A stretch of DNA of 64,000 bases from Zhongshania sp. (GCA_018066965.1 JAGPVP010000104.1:54424-118423), one strand, 5' to 3'. Shown: positions 37,854-47,107, counted from the first letter of the stretch. The notes: generated from the sequence alone by a model not told the origin. Numbers and translations are program-made.

Positions 37854-37970
37854 ATCCGTGGCAATCCTATTGTTATCGTCGGCCTCATTATGGCAAGTCA
37901 CATGCGCATAGCGCCAGTGCGTATATTGCAGCTTGTTGTTTAAAAACTGGTGAGCCTCGACAGACCTCCG

Positions 37971-37976
37971 TATAAT
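37971..37976 (+). promoter_or_regulatory. Candidate -10 box upstream of the DUF47-pit genes
   Basis: TATAAT lies 41 bases before the DUF47 GTG start in the divergent gap with the GspE-type gene. The -35 region is poor (TGGTGA at a 17-base spacing). No PHO box is recognised, so phosphate regulation is not apparent. Confidence 0.4.
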
Positions 37977-38016
37977 TCGGCCTACTTAACGACCGACGAC
38001 AAATAGGAGTCGCACC

Positions 38017-38694
38017 GTGCCTTTAAATTCGCTGGGTAGTCTGTTCGGAAAATCCCCTTTCGAACCGATTCAAGAACACATGAAACAGGCACAAGCCTGC
38101 GCCGCCGCCCTTAAGCCGTTCATTAACGCAGCCTTGGAAGGAGATTGGGAAAAAGCCCGCATCGCCCAAGGCATTATTGTTGATCTCGAAAACGAGGCCG
38201 ACAAACTCAAAAAGCAGGTTCGCCTGCAACTGCCTAGCAATTTATTTCTACCGGTACCGCGCTCAGACCTACTCGATTTGGTCAGCATGCAGGATCGCAT
38301 CGCCAACTGCAGTAAAGATATCGCTGGCTTGATGCTTGGCCGCCAAATGAAAATCCCAGATTCGCTAGCAAGCTCAATGAGCGAATACGTAGACTTGGCC
38401 ATTGCCACATCTGCCCAAGCCATGACAGCCATCGAAGAACTCGACGAACTGCTTGAAACTGGCTTCCGTGGCCGCGAAGTCAGTTTGGTAGAAACGCTAA
38501 TTGAAGAGCTTGATCGCCTCGAACACTCTGCCGACAAGCTCCAGATAGATATTCGCGCCGCGCTTTATCGAATAGAGAAAGACCTTCCCCCCGTTGACGT
38601 TATGTTCCTGTATCAAACCATTAACTTGATCGGTGAACTGTCTGACAAATCACAAAAAGTAGGCTCGCGTCTGCAAATTGTTATCGCCCGCTAA
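38017..38694 (+). CDS. DUF47/TIGR00153 PhoU-like protein
   Basis: A 225-residue helical protein of the TIGR00153/DUF47 family, distantly related to PhoU and almost always encoded beside a Pit-type phosphate transporter. The HMKQAQACAAALKPFINAAL region and the metal-binding-type acidic helices EELIDRLEHSADKLQID (Glu/Asp-rich) fit the family. It probably regulates or accompanies the transporter that follows. It starts at GTG with TAGGAG upstream; the transporter lies 33 bases on. Confidence 0.9.
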   Translation: MPLNSLGSLFGKSPFEPIQEHMKQAQACAAALKPFINAALEGDWEKARIAQGIIVDLENEADKLKKQVRLQLPSNLFLPVPRSDLLDLVSMQDRIANCSKDIAGLMLGRQMKIPDSLASSMSEYVDLAIATSAQAMTAIEELDELLETGFRGREVSLVETLIEELDRLEHSADKLQIDIRAALYRIEKDLPPVDVMFLYQTINLIGELSDKSQKVGSRLQIVIAR

Positions 38695-38727
38695 CGCGCT
38701 GGTTTTTGCTTACTATAAGGATTTCAC

Positions 38728-40002
38728 ATGTCAATTATTGCTGAACACGGGCAACTATTGCTGATTTTGGCCTGTTTATTTGGTTTTTTCATGGCTTGGG
38801 GTGTTGGCGCAAACGACGTTGCCAACGCCATGGGCACCTCGGTTGGCGCGAAAGCACTAACTATCAAGCAGGCGATTCTAATCGCCATGCTCTTTGAATT
38901 CTGCGGCGCCTATCTAGCTGGCGGCGAAGTGACAGAGACCATTCGCAAGGGCATTATTGATCCCGCCTTTGTCGCCGACAGCCCCGACCTTTTAGTCTTT
39001 GGGATGCTGTCGTCACTTCTCGCTGCAGGCGTTTGGTTATTTGTAGCCAGCATGATGGGTTGGCCAGTCTCTACCACCCACTCTATTGTCGGTGCACTGG
39101 TTGGCTTTGCGGCGGTGGGCATAGACAGCGACGCCGTTGCGTGGGGTAAGGTGGGCCAAATTGTTGCCAGCTGGGTGGTGTCACCCGTACTGGCGGGGAC
39201 GATATCCTTCGGTATATTCCTCAGCGCCCAACGCCTCATTCTCAATGCCCCCAAACCCTTCGAAGCTGCAAAAAAATACATCCCCTACTACCTCTTCTTA
39301 GTCGGCTTTATGATCGCCATGGTCACCATGACCAAAGGTCTCTCCCATATTGGCTTAGGCCTTAACTTTAATGAGTGCTTGGTGTACTCCGTGGTCTTCG
39401 GCGTCTTTGTTGCCGGTATCGGCCAACTCTTCCTGCGCCGCATTAAAGACGAATCGGTGGGCAATGGCCGCTTCCGCTTTGCTAATGTTGAACGCATGTT
39501 TGCGGTACTCATGGTGTTTACCGCCTGCGCCATGGCATTTGCCCACGGCTCTAACGACGTCGCCAATGCTATCGGCCCGGTCGCAGCCATCGTTAGCGTG
39601 ATTCAATCTGGCGGTGAAATCGGCGCCAAATCGTCTCTGCCACCATGGATTCTACTCGTTGGTGCCGGCGGCATTGTCTTCGGTCTTGCCACCTACGGCT
39701 TTAAAGTTATCGCCACCATCGGCACTAAAATTACCGAGCTAACCCCCAGCCGTGGCTTTGCCGCGGAGTTAGGTGCAGCCTCAACAGTGGTCGTAGCCTC
39801 TGCCACCGGCCTGCCTATTTCGACCACTCACACATTGGTAGGTGCGGTATTAGGTGTCGGCTTAGCGCGCGGTATTGCGGCACTGAATTTAAGCGTTATT
39901 CGCAATATTTTCATGTCATGGATTATCACGCTGCCAGCCGGTGCCGGACTGGCAATCGTGTTCTTCTTTATATTGAAGGCACTTTTTAGCCTGAGCATTT
40001 AA
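38728..40002 (+). CDS. pit: Low-affinity inorganic phosphate transporter, Pit family
   Basis: A 424-residue inner-membrane transporter, with about 11 hydrophobic segments, that imports metal-phosphate using the proton gradient. Both Pit signature repeats are present: GANDVANAMGTSVG near residue 28 and GSNDVANAIGPVAAI near residue 275. The duplicated PVSTTHSIVGALVG and PISTTHTLVGAVLG motifs confirm the family. It is cotranscribed with the DUF47 gene. Whether it is PitA- or PitB-like cannot be decided. Confidence 0.95.
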   Translation: MSIIAEHGQLLLILACLFGFFMAWGVGANDVANAMGTSVGAKALTIKQAILIAMLFEFCGAYLAGGEVTETIRKGIIDPAFVADSPDLLVFGMLSSLLAAGVWLFVASMMGWPVSTTHSIVGALVGFAAVGIDSDAVAWGKVGQIVASWVVSPVLAGTISFGIFLSAQRLILNAPKPFEAAKKYIPYYLFLVGFMIAMVTMTKGLSHIGLGLNFNECLVYSVVFGVFVAGIGQLFLRRIKDESVGNGRFRFANVERMFAVLMVFTACAMAFAHGSNDVANAIGPVAAIVSVIQSGGEIGAKSSLPPWILLVGAGGIVFGLATYGFKVIATIGTKITELTPSRGFAAELGAASTVVVASATGLPISTTHTLVGAVLGVGLARGIAALNLSVIRNIFMSWIITLPAGAGLAIVFFFILKALFSLSI

Positions 40003-40009
40003 GCTTATC

Positions 40010-40045
40010 GTCGCGCAAACAAAGCCCTGTTTTTGTTTGCGCGAC
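40010..40045. repeat. Long perfect inverted repeat between pit and argE
   Basis: A 14-base arm (GTCGCGCAAACAAA) and its exact complement flank an eight-base loop. The hairpin lies just after the pit stop and ends 43 bases before argE. No T-run follows on the plus strand, so it is not a standard intrinsic terminator; it could terminate with Rho, protect the pit mRNA 3' end or bind a protein. Confidence 0.75.
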
Positions 40046-40088
40046 TCGCTACAATGGCCCGTTACCTAACAATTAGCGCGGACTCATC

Positions 40089-41249
40089 GTGGCAAAACCT
40101 GCAAGTACCCCTAGCATTCTGTCGATGATGACAGAGCTCGTTAAAATCCCCTCGGTCAGCTCCACCCTGCCCAGCTGCGATATGGGCAATATCCGCGTTA
40201 TCCAACAACTTGCCACATGGCTAGAGCCGCTGGGCTTTAACATTCAAATTCAGCCCATTGTCGGCCATAAAGACAAAGCCAATTTAATCGCCACCCTCGG
40301 CAGCGGTAGCGGCGGTTTGGTACTTGCAGGTCACACCGACACCGTGCCGTTCAACGAATCACTCTGGCACAGCGACCCCTTTACCCTGAGCGAACGCGAC
40401 AACAAACTGTACGGCCTCGGCAGCACCGATATGAAAGGCTTCTTCGCCATTGCCATCGAAGCACTAAAACCTTTCTTGGATAAGCCACTAAGCGCCCCCT
40501 TAATTATTTTGGCGACCGCCGATGAAGAAAGCAGTATGGATGGCGCTCGCTCGCTAGTTCAAGGCGACGTTTCAGGCGCCCGCTACGCCGTTGTTGGCGA
40601 ACCCACTGGCCTAAAACCTATGCGCGCCCATAAAGGCATTGTGATGAAGGGCATTACGATTACCGGCCGCTCGGGGCATTCCTCCAATCCGCTGCTGGGC
40701 AACAATGCCATGGACGCCATGCACGAAGTCATGACCGGACTCATGCAACTACGCCAAGAGCTGGCGCAAAAATACCAACATCCCGGATTCTCAGTGCCCA
40801 CTCCGACCATGAATTTCGGCTGTATTCATGGCGGCGACAATCCCAACCGTATTTGCGGTCAATGTGAGTTGCACTTTGATATTCGCACCACACCCGGCAT
40901 GAACAACGACGAACTCGATGCCATGATTCAAAAAATCCTCACCCCGGTGGCCGAGCGCAGGGCTATCAACATCGGCCTACGTGCCTTAATGCCCGGCTTA
41001 GCCGCCTATGAAGAACCGGCCGACTCAGAGCTAGTCACCCTTGTTGAAAAACTCACTGGACAAACTGCCGGCACAGTCGGCTTTGCGACCGAAGCACCCT
41101 TTTTTCAGCAGCTTGGTATGCAAACTATTGTGATGGGCCCCGGGTCGATAGACCAAGCACACCAGCCAGACGAGTTTATGGCGCTGGATCAAATACAACC
41201 GACTATCGATGTTTTACAGCAGATGATTAAACGATTTTGTGTGAAATAA
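40089..41249 (+). CDS. argE: Acetylornithine deacetylase
   Basis: Hydrolyses N-acetylornithine to ornithine in arginine synthesis. The 386-residue zinc peptidase (M20 family) has LAGHTDTVPF (metal His and Asp), GSTDMKGFF, the catalytic Glu in TADEESSMDG, and VVGEPTGLKPMRAHKG. It starts at GTG. A TACAAT -10-like box lies about 35 bases upstream, without a clear -35. argA, often adjacent in pseudomonads, is not in this window. Confidence 0.93.
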   Translation: MAKPASTPSILSMMTELVKIPSVSSTLPSCDMGNIRVIQQLATWLEPLGFNIQIQPIVGHKDKANLIATLGSGSGGLVLAGHTDTVPFNESLWHSDPFTLSERDNKLYGLGSTDMKGFFAIAIEALKPFLDKPLSAPLIILATADEESSMDGARSLVQGDVSGARYAVVGEPTGLKPMRAHKGIVMKGITITGRSGHSSNPLLGNNAMDAMHEVMTGLMQLRQELAQKYQHPGFSVPTPTMNFGCIHGGDNPNRICGQCELHFDIRTTPGMNNDELDAMIQKILTPVAERRAINIGLRALMPGLAAYEEPADSELVTLVEKLTGQTAGTVGFATEAPFFQQLGMQTIVMGPGSIDQAHQPDEFMALDQIQPTIDVLQQMIKRFCVK

Positions 41250-41491
41250 ATTCCGTATAATTTATTACAAACTACTTGAGTAAATCGAAAAATACCTGTA
41301 ATTATGAGCGCAGCACCTAATTTTTGCTCTTGTTAAACAACTAAGCAGACGGGTTAGGGTTGCAGACATTATCAATTGAACAAAAATAACGTTAGTTTTA
41401 AGCGGGTCACACAGGAAGTGTCATCAGTATTTCAGTTGCTACCCCTGCCTGTATTCCGCTCGCATTGACGGATATTTACAAGGAGCGTTTC

Positions 41492-43792
41492 ATGATTACC
41501 CCCCCTCGTTTTTGCAAATTAATTCTCCCTATCGCCATTAGTGCTGCCTTGCTTGCCTGCGGTGGTGGCGGCGGTGGTGGCGGCGGTGGCCCGGCACCAG
41601 CTAGCAGCGTTGGCGGCACGGCCTCTAAAGGAATCATTATTGGTGGTACCGTCAATGCTTATGCCATAGCAGCTGACGGCAGCGTCGACAGGACAACCCC
41701 GCTAGCCACGCCAGCGGTAACAGCAGAAGATGGCACCTACAATCTAACGCTCAATGGCAGCTACGTATCAGGCACTGCCATTTTTGTTGAAATTAGCTCG
41801 GAAGACGGCGCAAGCATGAAGTGCGACATCATTCAGTGCGGCACCATCAACGACGAACCTGTTTTATTTGGTGATACTTACCCCCTAGCCTCTAGCTTTA
41901 CCATGGCGGCAACACTGCCTAAAGCAGACTCAAATTCCGTTACTGTCAATATCACCCCAATTACCGACATCGCATCAAGGCTAACACTTCAAAAAGTGGC
42001 TGCTGGAGCCAGACCATCGGACGCAGCACTAGCATCCAATTATCAAGTTGCACAGCGCTTAGGAATTACTAACACGAACTTGCTTAACCTAGCCATTGTT
42101 GATATTACCAATGCCGATGCCGTAAACGGCGCAACGAGCGAAGCACTCGAGTACAACCTCAAAGCCGCCGCCGCAATCGCGGCAACACTCAAAGATAATA
42201 CCGGCTTATCTTTGGAGGACGCTGTAGCTAGCTTTAGTAACCAATTCGCGAATAGCGGTGGTATCGCCGACAATGAAACTAGTGAATCGAGCGCGGTTAC
42301 AATTGAGGAACTGCTAGAAGAGGCACTTGCAATACTAAACAATGTAAAAGCAATCGAAGGTGTGAACACAGACAAACAAGAATTAACCAGTGCCGGCACC
42401 AACATCAATGGCGCAGAACAGGCCGCTCAGGCAAGTAACAAGACCACCCCAAGTCAGGGTGAAATTCCTACAGATTTCGGTAGTGAAGGACTAGTTGCTA
42501 CTAAAAGGTTTGTAAAACAAGTACGCGACTTAGCCAGCGCCGGAGTTATCACCAACAATCAAGAAGTATTTGCCGACCAAATTGAGCTCGTATCACAGTC
42601 ACTTTCTGGTGATGGTGAAATTGTTGCTGAAGCATTAGGACTTGCACTAAACGCGATTGCCAATGCAGTCACTGAATTTGAAGATGCAGAAGGCACCAAA
42701 CCTACATCGTCAGTAACAGACGGAATCACAGTTACAATAACTGTATCCGGCGCCAAAGAAACCTACGCAATTAATCAAAACGTTACCGTCAATGAAACCG
42801 CTGTCACGCTGGCATTAACTGCAGCTAACGGCAGCGTAATCGACGAAAGCAGCGATGAAACTGACAATGATAACGGTAGCGTCACATACCTAGACTCAGG
42901 CACGGCCACTTTCGACCTAGCTATTTCAGGCAGTGCGGCGAGCAGTGCCGCTAAATTATCGATCGACCAGGGTTCATCACTTAGTGGCTCTATCAGCTAC
43001 AACGACGAAAATACCGAGCTTGAAACTTTAAATAGCCACAACGAAACAGTAGATTTCACGGCCACCCTAGAAGACGCATCAGCCAGCCTCAGCGTTACCC
43101 TAGCCCAGCTTGGCGGAGAAAATCCGGTATCTTTCACAGGTGCAATGAACATTGAACTCGATTTGTTCACTACGACTTACAACGAAGTGGTTAATTCCAC
43201 TTTTAGTAATGGTTACAGTAACAATCAGCAGTCTACTGAAACCTTAACGTTAGACGGGTTGGACGTCAGCCTTTCTGGACAATTTAGCGACGCTAACGGC
43301 AACACCATTAGCGCCACGCTTGCTGCCAGCCTAACGAACTTCTTTGAGACCTGCGAAAGCATCGACAATGATAGTTATAGCCCCGAAAATGGCTACGATT
43401 ACAGCTACTCTTACGAGTGTGATACGACTGAAACCGCACAAGACTATGCAATGGGCAGCCTTAGCATTATCTTCGACATCAACCTAACAGGTGTCGCCGA
43501 CGATATTAATGTTAACTTCAGTGCAAGCCGGACAGGCTTAGAGACCGGTCAAGGCAGCATTAAGCTTAGCTACGGTGGCAAACAATTAAACTTGGTTTAT
43601 GCCGGCGGCAACTCGGTAACACTCAGCAATCACAACAATGTGACCTTAGTGCTAACCGAGACCGAAGTTGATGAAGAAACCAGTGTTAGCGGTACCATCA
43701 AAGTTGGTAGCGATACATTCGCAGACGTTAGCGATGACTCTGGCGCTGTGATTGTTCGTTACTCAGACGGTAGCTTCGAATCGATTATGTAA
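41492..43792 (+). CDS. Large surface lipoprotein with polyglycine stretch
   Basis: A 766-residue predicted lipoprotein. The signal peptide ends in LLAC (Cys23), immediately followed by ten glycines. A beta-rich carboxypeptidase-regulatory-like segment (about 35-110) contains two cysteines (KCDIIQCG). A helical middle section (about 160-330) and a repetitive, Ser/Thr/Asn/Asp-rich beta region (about 350-760) follow. No enzyme motif is seen; it looks like a surface-exposed or adhesive protein. AGGAG precedes the chosen ATG; the earlier in-frame TTG is rejected. A strong terminator follows, and an outer-membrane-barrel-like gene comes next. Confidence 0.75.
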   Translation: MITPPRFCKLILPIAISAALLACGGGGGGGGGGPAPASSVGGTASKGIIIGGTVNAYAIAADGSVDRTTPLATPAVTAEDGTYNLTLNGSYVSGTAIFVEISSEDGASMKCDIIQCGTINDEPVLFGDTYPLASSFTMAATLPKADSNSVTVNITPITDIASRLTLQKVAAGARPSDAALASNYQVAQRLGITNTNLLNLAIVDITNADAVNGATSEALEYNLKAAAAIAATLKDNTGLSLEDAVASFSNQFANSGGIADNETSESSAVTIEELLEEALAILNNVKAIEGVNTDKQELTSAGTNINGAEQAAQASNKTTPSQGEIPTDFGSEGLVATKRFVKQVRDLASAGVITNNQEVFADQIELVSQSLSGDGEIVAEALGLALNAIANAVTEFEDAEGTKPTSSVTDGITVTITVSGAKETYAINQNVTVNETAVTLALTAANGSVIDESSDETDNDNGSVTYLDSGTATFDLAISGSAASSAAKLSIDQGSSLSGSISYNDENTELETLNSHNETVDFTATLEDASASLSVTLAQLGGENPVSFTGAMNIELDLFTTTYNEVVNSTFSNGYSNNQQSTETLTLDGLDVSLSGQFSDANGNTISATLAASLTNFFETCESIDNDSYSPENGYDYSYSYECDTTETAQDYAMGSLSIIFDINLTGVADDINVNFSASRTGLETGQGSIKLSYGGKQLNLVYAGGNSVTLSNHNNVTLVLTETEVDEETSVSGTIKVGSDTFADVSDDSGAVIVRYSDGSFESIM
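41561..41590 (+). repeat. Glycine-codon microsatellite
   Basis: Ten consecutive GGT/GGC codons, arranged as two and a half copies of a 12-base unit (GGT GGT GGC GGC), encode the Gly10 tract directly after the lipobox cysteine. Slippage by whole units would change linker length without shifting the frame. Confidence 0.85.
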
Positions 43793-43812
43793 TCGGCTCT
43801 AAACACTAATTA

Positions 43813-43840
43813 GGGGAGGCGCAACGCCTCCCCTTTTTTA
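43813..43840 (+). terminator. Rho-independent terminator after the polyglycine lipoprotein
   Basis: GGGGAGGCG and CGCCTCCCC form a perfect nine-base stem around a CAA loop, followed by T6. It ends the lipoprotein transcript, so the downstream barrel gene probably has its own promoter or relies on readthrough. Confidence 0.92.
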
Positions 43841-43888
43841 TCACAACGCGACGCTGGGCTATACCGCAATAAAAATGGATTTCTTTTT

Positions 43889-44965
43889 ATGCGATTACAG
43901 GTTTTAACATTGATTGGCCTAAGTATTTTATCAACAAACAGCTTGGCCGACTTAAAACCAGAATTTTTAGAACTACAGCTTGAGAGTCTATCCTATAGCT
44001 CGATAGCATCTATCGATCAAACCATACATGACCTTGAAGGCAAACCCGTTAAGCACGGCAACATAGCGTTCACTCACAATCAGCTAGAAGCTACTGTTAC
44101 GAAAAATGAATTTGAATACAGCCTTTTCCAACGCTACGATTATTTTTTGGAATTTAATAACGACACCGCAGAGCTCGCCTATTTACTCCGCAACGATATT
44201 CCCATACCCGCCAATCGTCACTACAAAGTTTATATAAAGCCAAATCACATACGTGCTTGGGGCCTTGGTCTTGCCCGTAAAATAGAAATAACACCCACGC
44301 TAAAAAGTAAAGTTCGCGCTAACTATTTACGCGCTGACAAAACAACTGACGGCTATCTAAAAGGACGATTCCAGTCATTAGACGATGGCTATCAAGCGCA
44401 GCTCCACCTAGATTACGGCTACAGCCGAGACACGCTATTAGATCGTAAAGAAGAAGATAGCGATGGCCACGGTGTCAGCTTGGATTTTGACGTTGAATGG
44501 CAGGCATCAGAAAATATTTCTCTCGGCTTACAGGGTAGGGACGTATTCTCTTATATAAAATTTAAAGATCTTACCTATACCCAAGCAGACGCCGACACCA
44601 ACACCATATCCTTTGATAGCAACGGTGCCATCGACACCAAGCCAACCGTCAGCGGCATTGAAGGCTATCGCAACCAAACTCAACGCCTAGTACATCGCTA
44701 TACGCTTAATGGACTTTACTCGTTAAGCGAAAGCTCAGGAATTACCGGACAGGTTTTTTCTTATAATAAATTTATATTTTCACGGCTGGGTTACTCATCA
44801 AAAAGCCAACACATCGCATGGCACGCGGATTACGATTTTAGAAGTAAAGCAATAGGCGTAAAAATAGGCCATCCGCTGATGTCATTTTCAGTCAGAAGTG
44901 ATTCATTAAAATGGGAAAGGGCGCAAATGTTGGAGTTTTCGCTTAGCAGCAGGGTTAATTTCTAA
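43889..44965 (+). CDS. Predicted outer-membrane beta-barrel protein
   Basis: A 358-residue exported protein with a short signal peptide (cleavage probably after NSLA). The mature part consists of alternating polar and aromatic residues in short strands, such as YQAQLHLDYGYSRD and HIAWHADYDFRSKAIGVKIG, and ends in Phe (SSRVNF), the usual C-terminal residue of outer-membrane barrels. No TonB box or plug domain is visible, so it is not a TonB-dependent receptor. No family is recognised. Its position just after the polyglycine lipoprotein suggests a surface-related partnership, but the terminator between them argues against simple cotranscription. Confidence 0.65.
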   Translation: MRLQVLTLIGLSILSTNSLADLKPEFLELQLESLSYSSIASIDQTIHDLEGKPVKHGNIAFTHNQLEATVTKNEFEYSLFQRYDYFLEFNNDTAELAYLLRNDIPIPANRHYKVYIKPNHIRAWGLGLARKIEITPTLKSKVRANYLRADKTTDGYLKGRFQSLDDGYQAQLHLDYGYSRDTLLDRKEEDSDGHGVSLDFDVEWQASENISLGLQGRDVFSYIKFKDLTYTQADADTNTISFDSNGAIDTKPTVSGIEGYRNQTQRLVHRYTLNGLYSLSESSGITGQVFSYNKFIFSRLGYSSKSQHIAWHADYDFRSKAIGVKIGHPLMSFSVRSDSLKWERAQMLEFSLSSRVNF

Positions 44966-45074
44966 GGCGGCATAGATACCTGCCTTTTATTCCATGCTGA
45001 TGACTAGTCCTGTAATACCAACTATCATCTGGCACTTTCTCATATTGTTGCGAAACGTTAACAGGCTGTAAAAA

Positions 45075-45683
45075 ATGACTCAAGGAAAAATCTACTTTGT
45101 TCGCCACGGGCAAACTTACGCCAATATCGACAAAGTATGGCACGGTCAAACCGATACCGAGTTAACGCCTGAGGGATATGAACAAACACGCAAGTTAGGC
45201 GCTTATTTTGGCCACTACATTACGCCAACGGTAATTTACAGCAGCCCGCTACAACGCGCCCGTATTACCGCCGAGGCAATTAGCCAATGTTTTAATTTAC
45301 AGGTGATAGAAGATCCGCGATTGATGGAGCTGGACCTTGGTGATTGGGAAGGTGAAACCTTTGAATCATTAAGTAGCAAAGGTAAAAACACGCTTCACGA
45401 ATTGGTACACAACCCCGACTTCTGCACGCCAAATGGTGAGTCGCAAAATGTGGTCAAGTCGCGGATGCTGGCTGCCATTACTGACATAAACCAGAAACAT
45501 CAAAATGAGAATGTGGTCATTGTTTCGCACGGCGTCGCGATTAGTATCGCGCTCGCGCACTATCTCGACAACGACACGACTCAATGGCCAAAATACAGTA
45601 AAAGTAATACCGCGTTTTCAGAAATTTGTTTACGCACTAAGCAATTGCTGAGATTTAATCAAATCGAACACCTTACCGCATAA
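45075..45683 (+). CDS. Histidine phosphatase superfamily protein
   Basis: A 202-residue phosphoglycerate-mutase-fold phosphatase. The catalytic His11 is in IYFVRHGQTYAN, the SSPLQRARITAEAI motif carries the phosphate-binding Arg, LMELDLGDWEGETF is the usual acidic segment, and VVIVSHGVAISIALAHY holds the second His. It could be a cofactor-dependent mutase-like phosphatase or a CobC/AlphaRP type enzyme; the substrate is undetermined. It stands alone with a weak ribosome site, convergent with the stress-type operon that follows. Confidence 0.88.
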   Translation: MTQGKIYFVRHGQTYANIDKVWHGQTDTELTPEGYEQTRKLGAYFGHYITPTVIYSSPLQRARITAEAISQCFNLQVIEDPRLMELDLGDWEGETFESLSSKGKNTLHELVHNPDFCTPNGESQNVVKSRMLAAITDINQKHQNENVVIVSHGVAISIALAHYLDNDTTQWPKYSKSNTAFSEICLRTKQLLRFNQIEHLTA

Positions 45684-45698
45684 ATAGCAGCCGCGGCC

Positions 45699-46049
45699 TT
45701 ACCCTGTGGTGTCTTTAGATATACGCTCGTAGTGACGACGTATAGCAATCAAGCCGCGGCTCAATTGGCGGTCTAACACCTCAACAGCAATCTGCTGCCA
45801 TAACGCCTTACTACTATTAACTTCGCCGCCCTGTCTGCTAGCATGACACGCTTTCTGCCTTCGGTGACGAGCAAACAATAAGCCTAGGCAAATACCGCCA
45901 ACAAGGTATTCAGGTCTAAGGGCTCGATCGCTTAGCTGGCCACGATACAATCTAGAACGGTAGGCCAGCATCGCCTTGTCACGGCTTTGCTGCGCCTTCT
46001 TCTGCTCAATAGCATCTAATAACTTCGCTTCAGCACTCGCCACGCTCAA
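45699..46049 (-). CDS. Hypothetical protein, YqjK-like by position
   Basis: A 116-residue basic protein with an N-terminal helix KLLDAIEQKKAQQSRDKAML and a weak hydrophobic segment at about 48-60 (YLVGGICLGLLFA). In E. coli yqjD (DUF883) and yqjE (DUF1469) are followed by yqjK, which has a similar N-terminal pattern and length; here the same order occurs. I regard YqjK-like as a positional inference. It overlaps the upstream holin-like gene by 20 bases, so they are translationally coupled. Confidence 0.5.
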   Translation of the reverse strand: MSVASAEAKLLDAIEQKKAQQSRDKAMLAYRSRLYRGQLSDRALRPEYLVGGICLGLLFARHRRQKACHASRQGGEVNSSKALWQQIAVEVLDRQLSRGLIAIRRHYERISKDTTG

Positions 46050-46473
46050 CTCCCTCGGTCTTTGGGCCGGCCAATGAGGACGGCGTAAACTCGCCTATAC
46101 AGCGACGTAACGCTCGCCAACAGCACCAACCCAAGAGCAAGCTCGACAGGCTCGCTAGCAGCATTCCCGCCGCCAGAGACAAACCTGCCTGCATTATTAC
46201 GCCAACGAGCGCCGTCAACACGCTAAACCAAGCCGCTAGCAATAACATAAACACCGCCAAGCTCAGCACCAGCAATTTGCAAAATAGCACCATCCAGCGC
46301 TGTCCATGCAACTCTGCCAGGGTTAAATAACCGGCCAAATACTCCCGATACGAATGCGCCAAGGTCGCCATAGACTCATGGCTTGGCCGAGAGCTAGCGC
46401 CCTCCGAATTGGCCGCATCTTTTAACAGAGCATCGGCCAATAGTTTATCGTCATCACGTACAGCGCTCATCAT
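46030..46473 (-). CDS. Phage-holin-like/DUF1469 (YqjE) membrane protein
   Basis: A 147-residue inner-membrane protein with two hydrophobic helices (about 60-85 and 90-117) separated by a short turn. It matches the putative Actinobacterial Holin-X/DUF1469 group, in which E. coli YqjE sits; despite the family name, such chromosomal copies are not phage lysis genes. It lies eight bases after the DUF883 gene and overlaps the YqjK-like gene, forming a three-gene operon. A role in membrane or ribosome-associated stress adaptation is inferred from YqjD/YqjE. Confidence 0.75.
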   Translation of the reverse strand: MMSAVRDDDKLLADALLKDAANSEGASSRPSHESMATLAHSYREYLAGYLTLAELHGQRWMVLFCKLLVLSLAVFMLLLAAWFSVLTALVGVIMQAGLSLAAGMLLASLSSLLLGWCCWRALRRCIGEFTPSSLAGPKTEGVERGEC

Positions 46474-46481
46474 TAGTCCAA

Positions 46482-46775
46482 TTACTTACGAAATAGGAAG
46501 GCGAGCACCGCGCCCAGTAAAAAGGCGATGCCGATACTTTTTGCCGGATTCTCTCGTGTGTAATCACCTACCGCAGAAGTCACCGCCTCCGAACGTGAAC
46601 GCGCAGACTCTGCCAGCTTATCGGCGTGATCACGTAATTCATTGGCCAATTCAATTAAACGCTCTTCACTGCTACCCGCCACTGCGGCCGCTCTATCTAC
46701 CGCTTCATGAACTTTTTCTGCTGCGCCATCTACTTTCGCATGCGCCTTATCACTCGTTGCTGCTGCATTAGCCAT
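46482..46775 (-). CDS. DUF883 (ElaB/YqjD/YgaM) family protein
   Basis: A 97-residue tail-anchored protein. An amphipathic, charged helical region (about 10-70) is followed by the NPAKSIGIAFLLGAVLAFLF motif, the C-terminal membrane anchor that defines the ElaB/YqjD/YgaM family. In E. coli these proteins associate with ribosomes at the inner membrane in stationary phase. The ATG with GGAG upstream is chosen over one 15 codons earlier. It is the first gene of the minus-strand stress operon and is divergent from the DUF1328 gene. Confidence 0.88.
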   Translation of the reverse strand: MANAAATSDKAHAKVDGAAEKVHEAVDRAAAVAGSSEERLIELANELRDHADKLAESARSRSEAVTSAVGDYTRENPAKSIGIAFLLGAVLAFLFRK

Positions 46776-46930
46776 ACTGATTCTCCATCTATTAACAAAA
46801 CAATAAATAATTGTAGTCATTCTGTGGACAATACAATCAGATCAAAGTTTGCATTCACAAAAAAACAAAATTTGAACTTAATTTTTAATTGATGTCAGAA
46901 TTATCACTGCAACTAAACAAGGAAATTATT

Positions 46931-47107
46931 ATGCTGGGATGGTCACTTGTATTTTTTCTTGTTGCCATAGCCTCTGCAGCACTTGGCTTTGGTGGCATAG
47001 CAGGCACAGCGGCTGGTATTGCTAAAATATTATTCTTTATATTTTTAGCGCTGCTTGTTATTTCTTTAGTAATGCAAATTTTGCGAGGAAGGCCGCCACG
47101 GCTGTAA
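46931..47107 (+). CDS. DUF1328 family small membrane protein
   Basis: A 58-residue protein that is almost wholly hydrophobic, with two helices: [20 protein letters not shown] and the [20 protein letters not shown] segment, the DUF1328 (YtjA-like) signature. AAGGA lies just before the ATG used; the longer frame lacks support. These genes are commonly induced by stress, together with csbD and BON-domain genes, as found just downstream here. Function unknown. Confidence 0.85.
   Translation: MLGWSLVFFLVAIASAALGFGGIAGTAAGIAKILFFIFLALLVISLVMQILRGRPPRL

Noticed and set aside
46030..46473. Prophage lysis holin
   Set aside because: The family name includes holin, but no phage genes surround it and the DUF883 neighbour matches the YqjD-YqjE chromosomal pairing.
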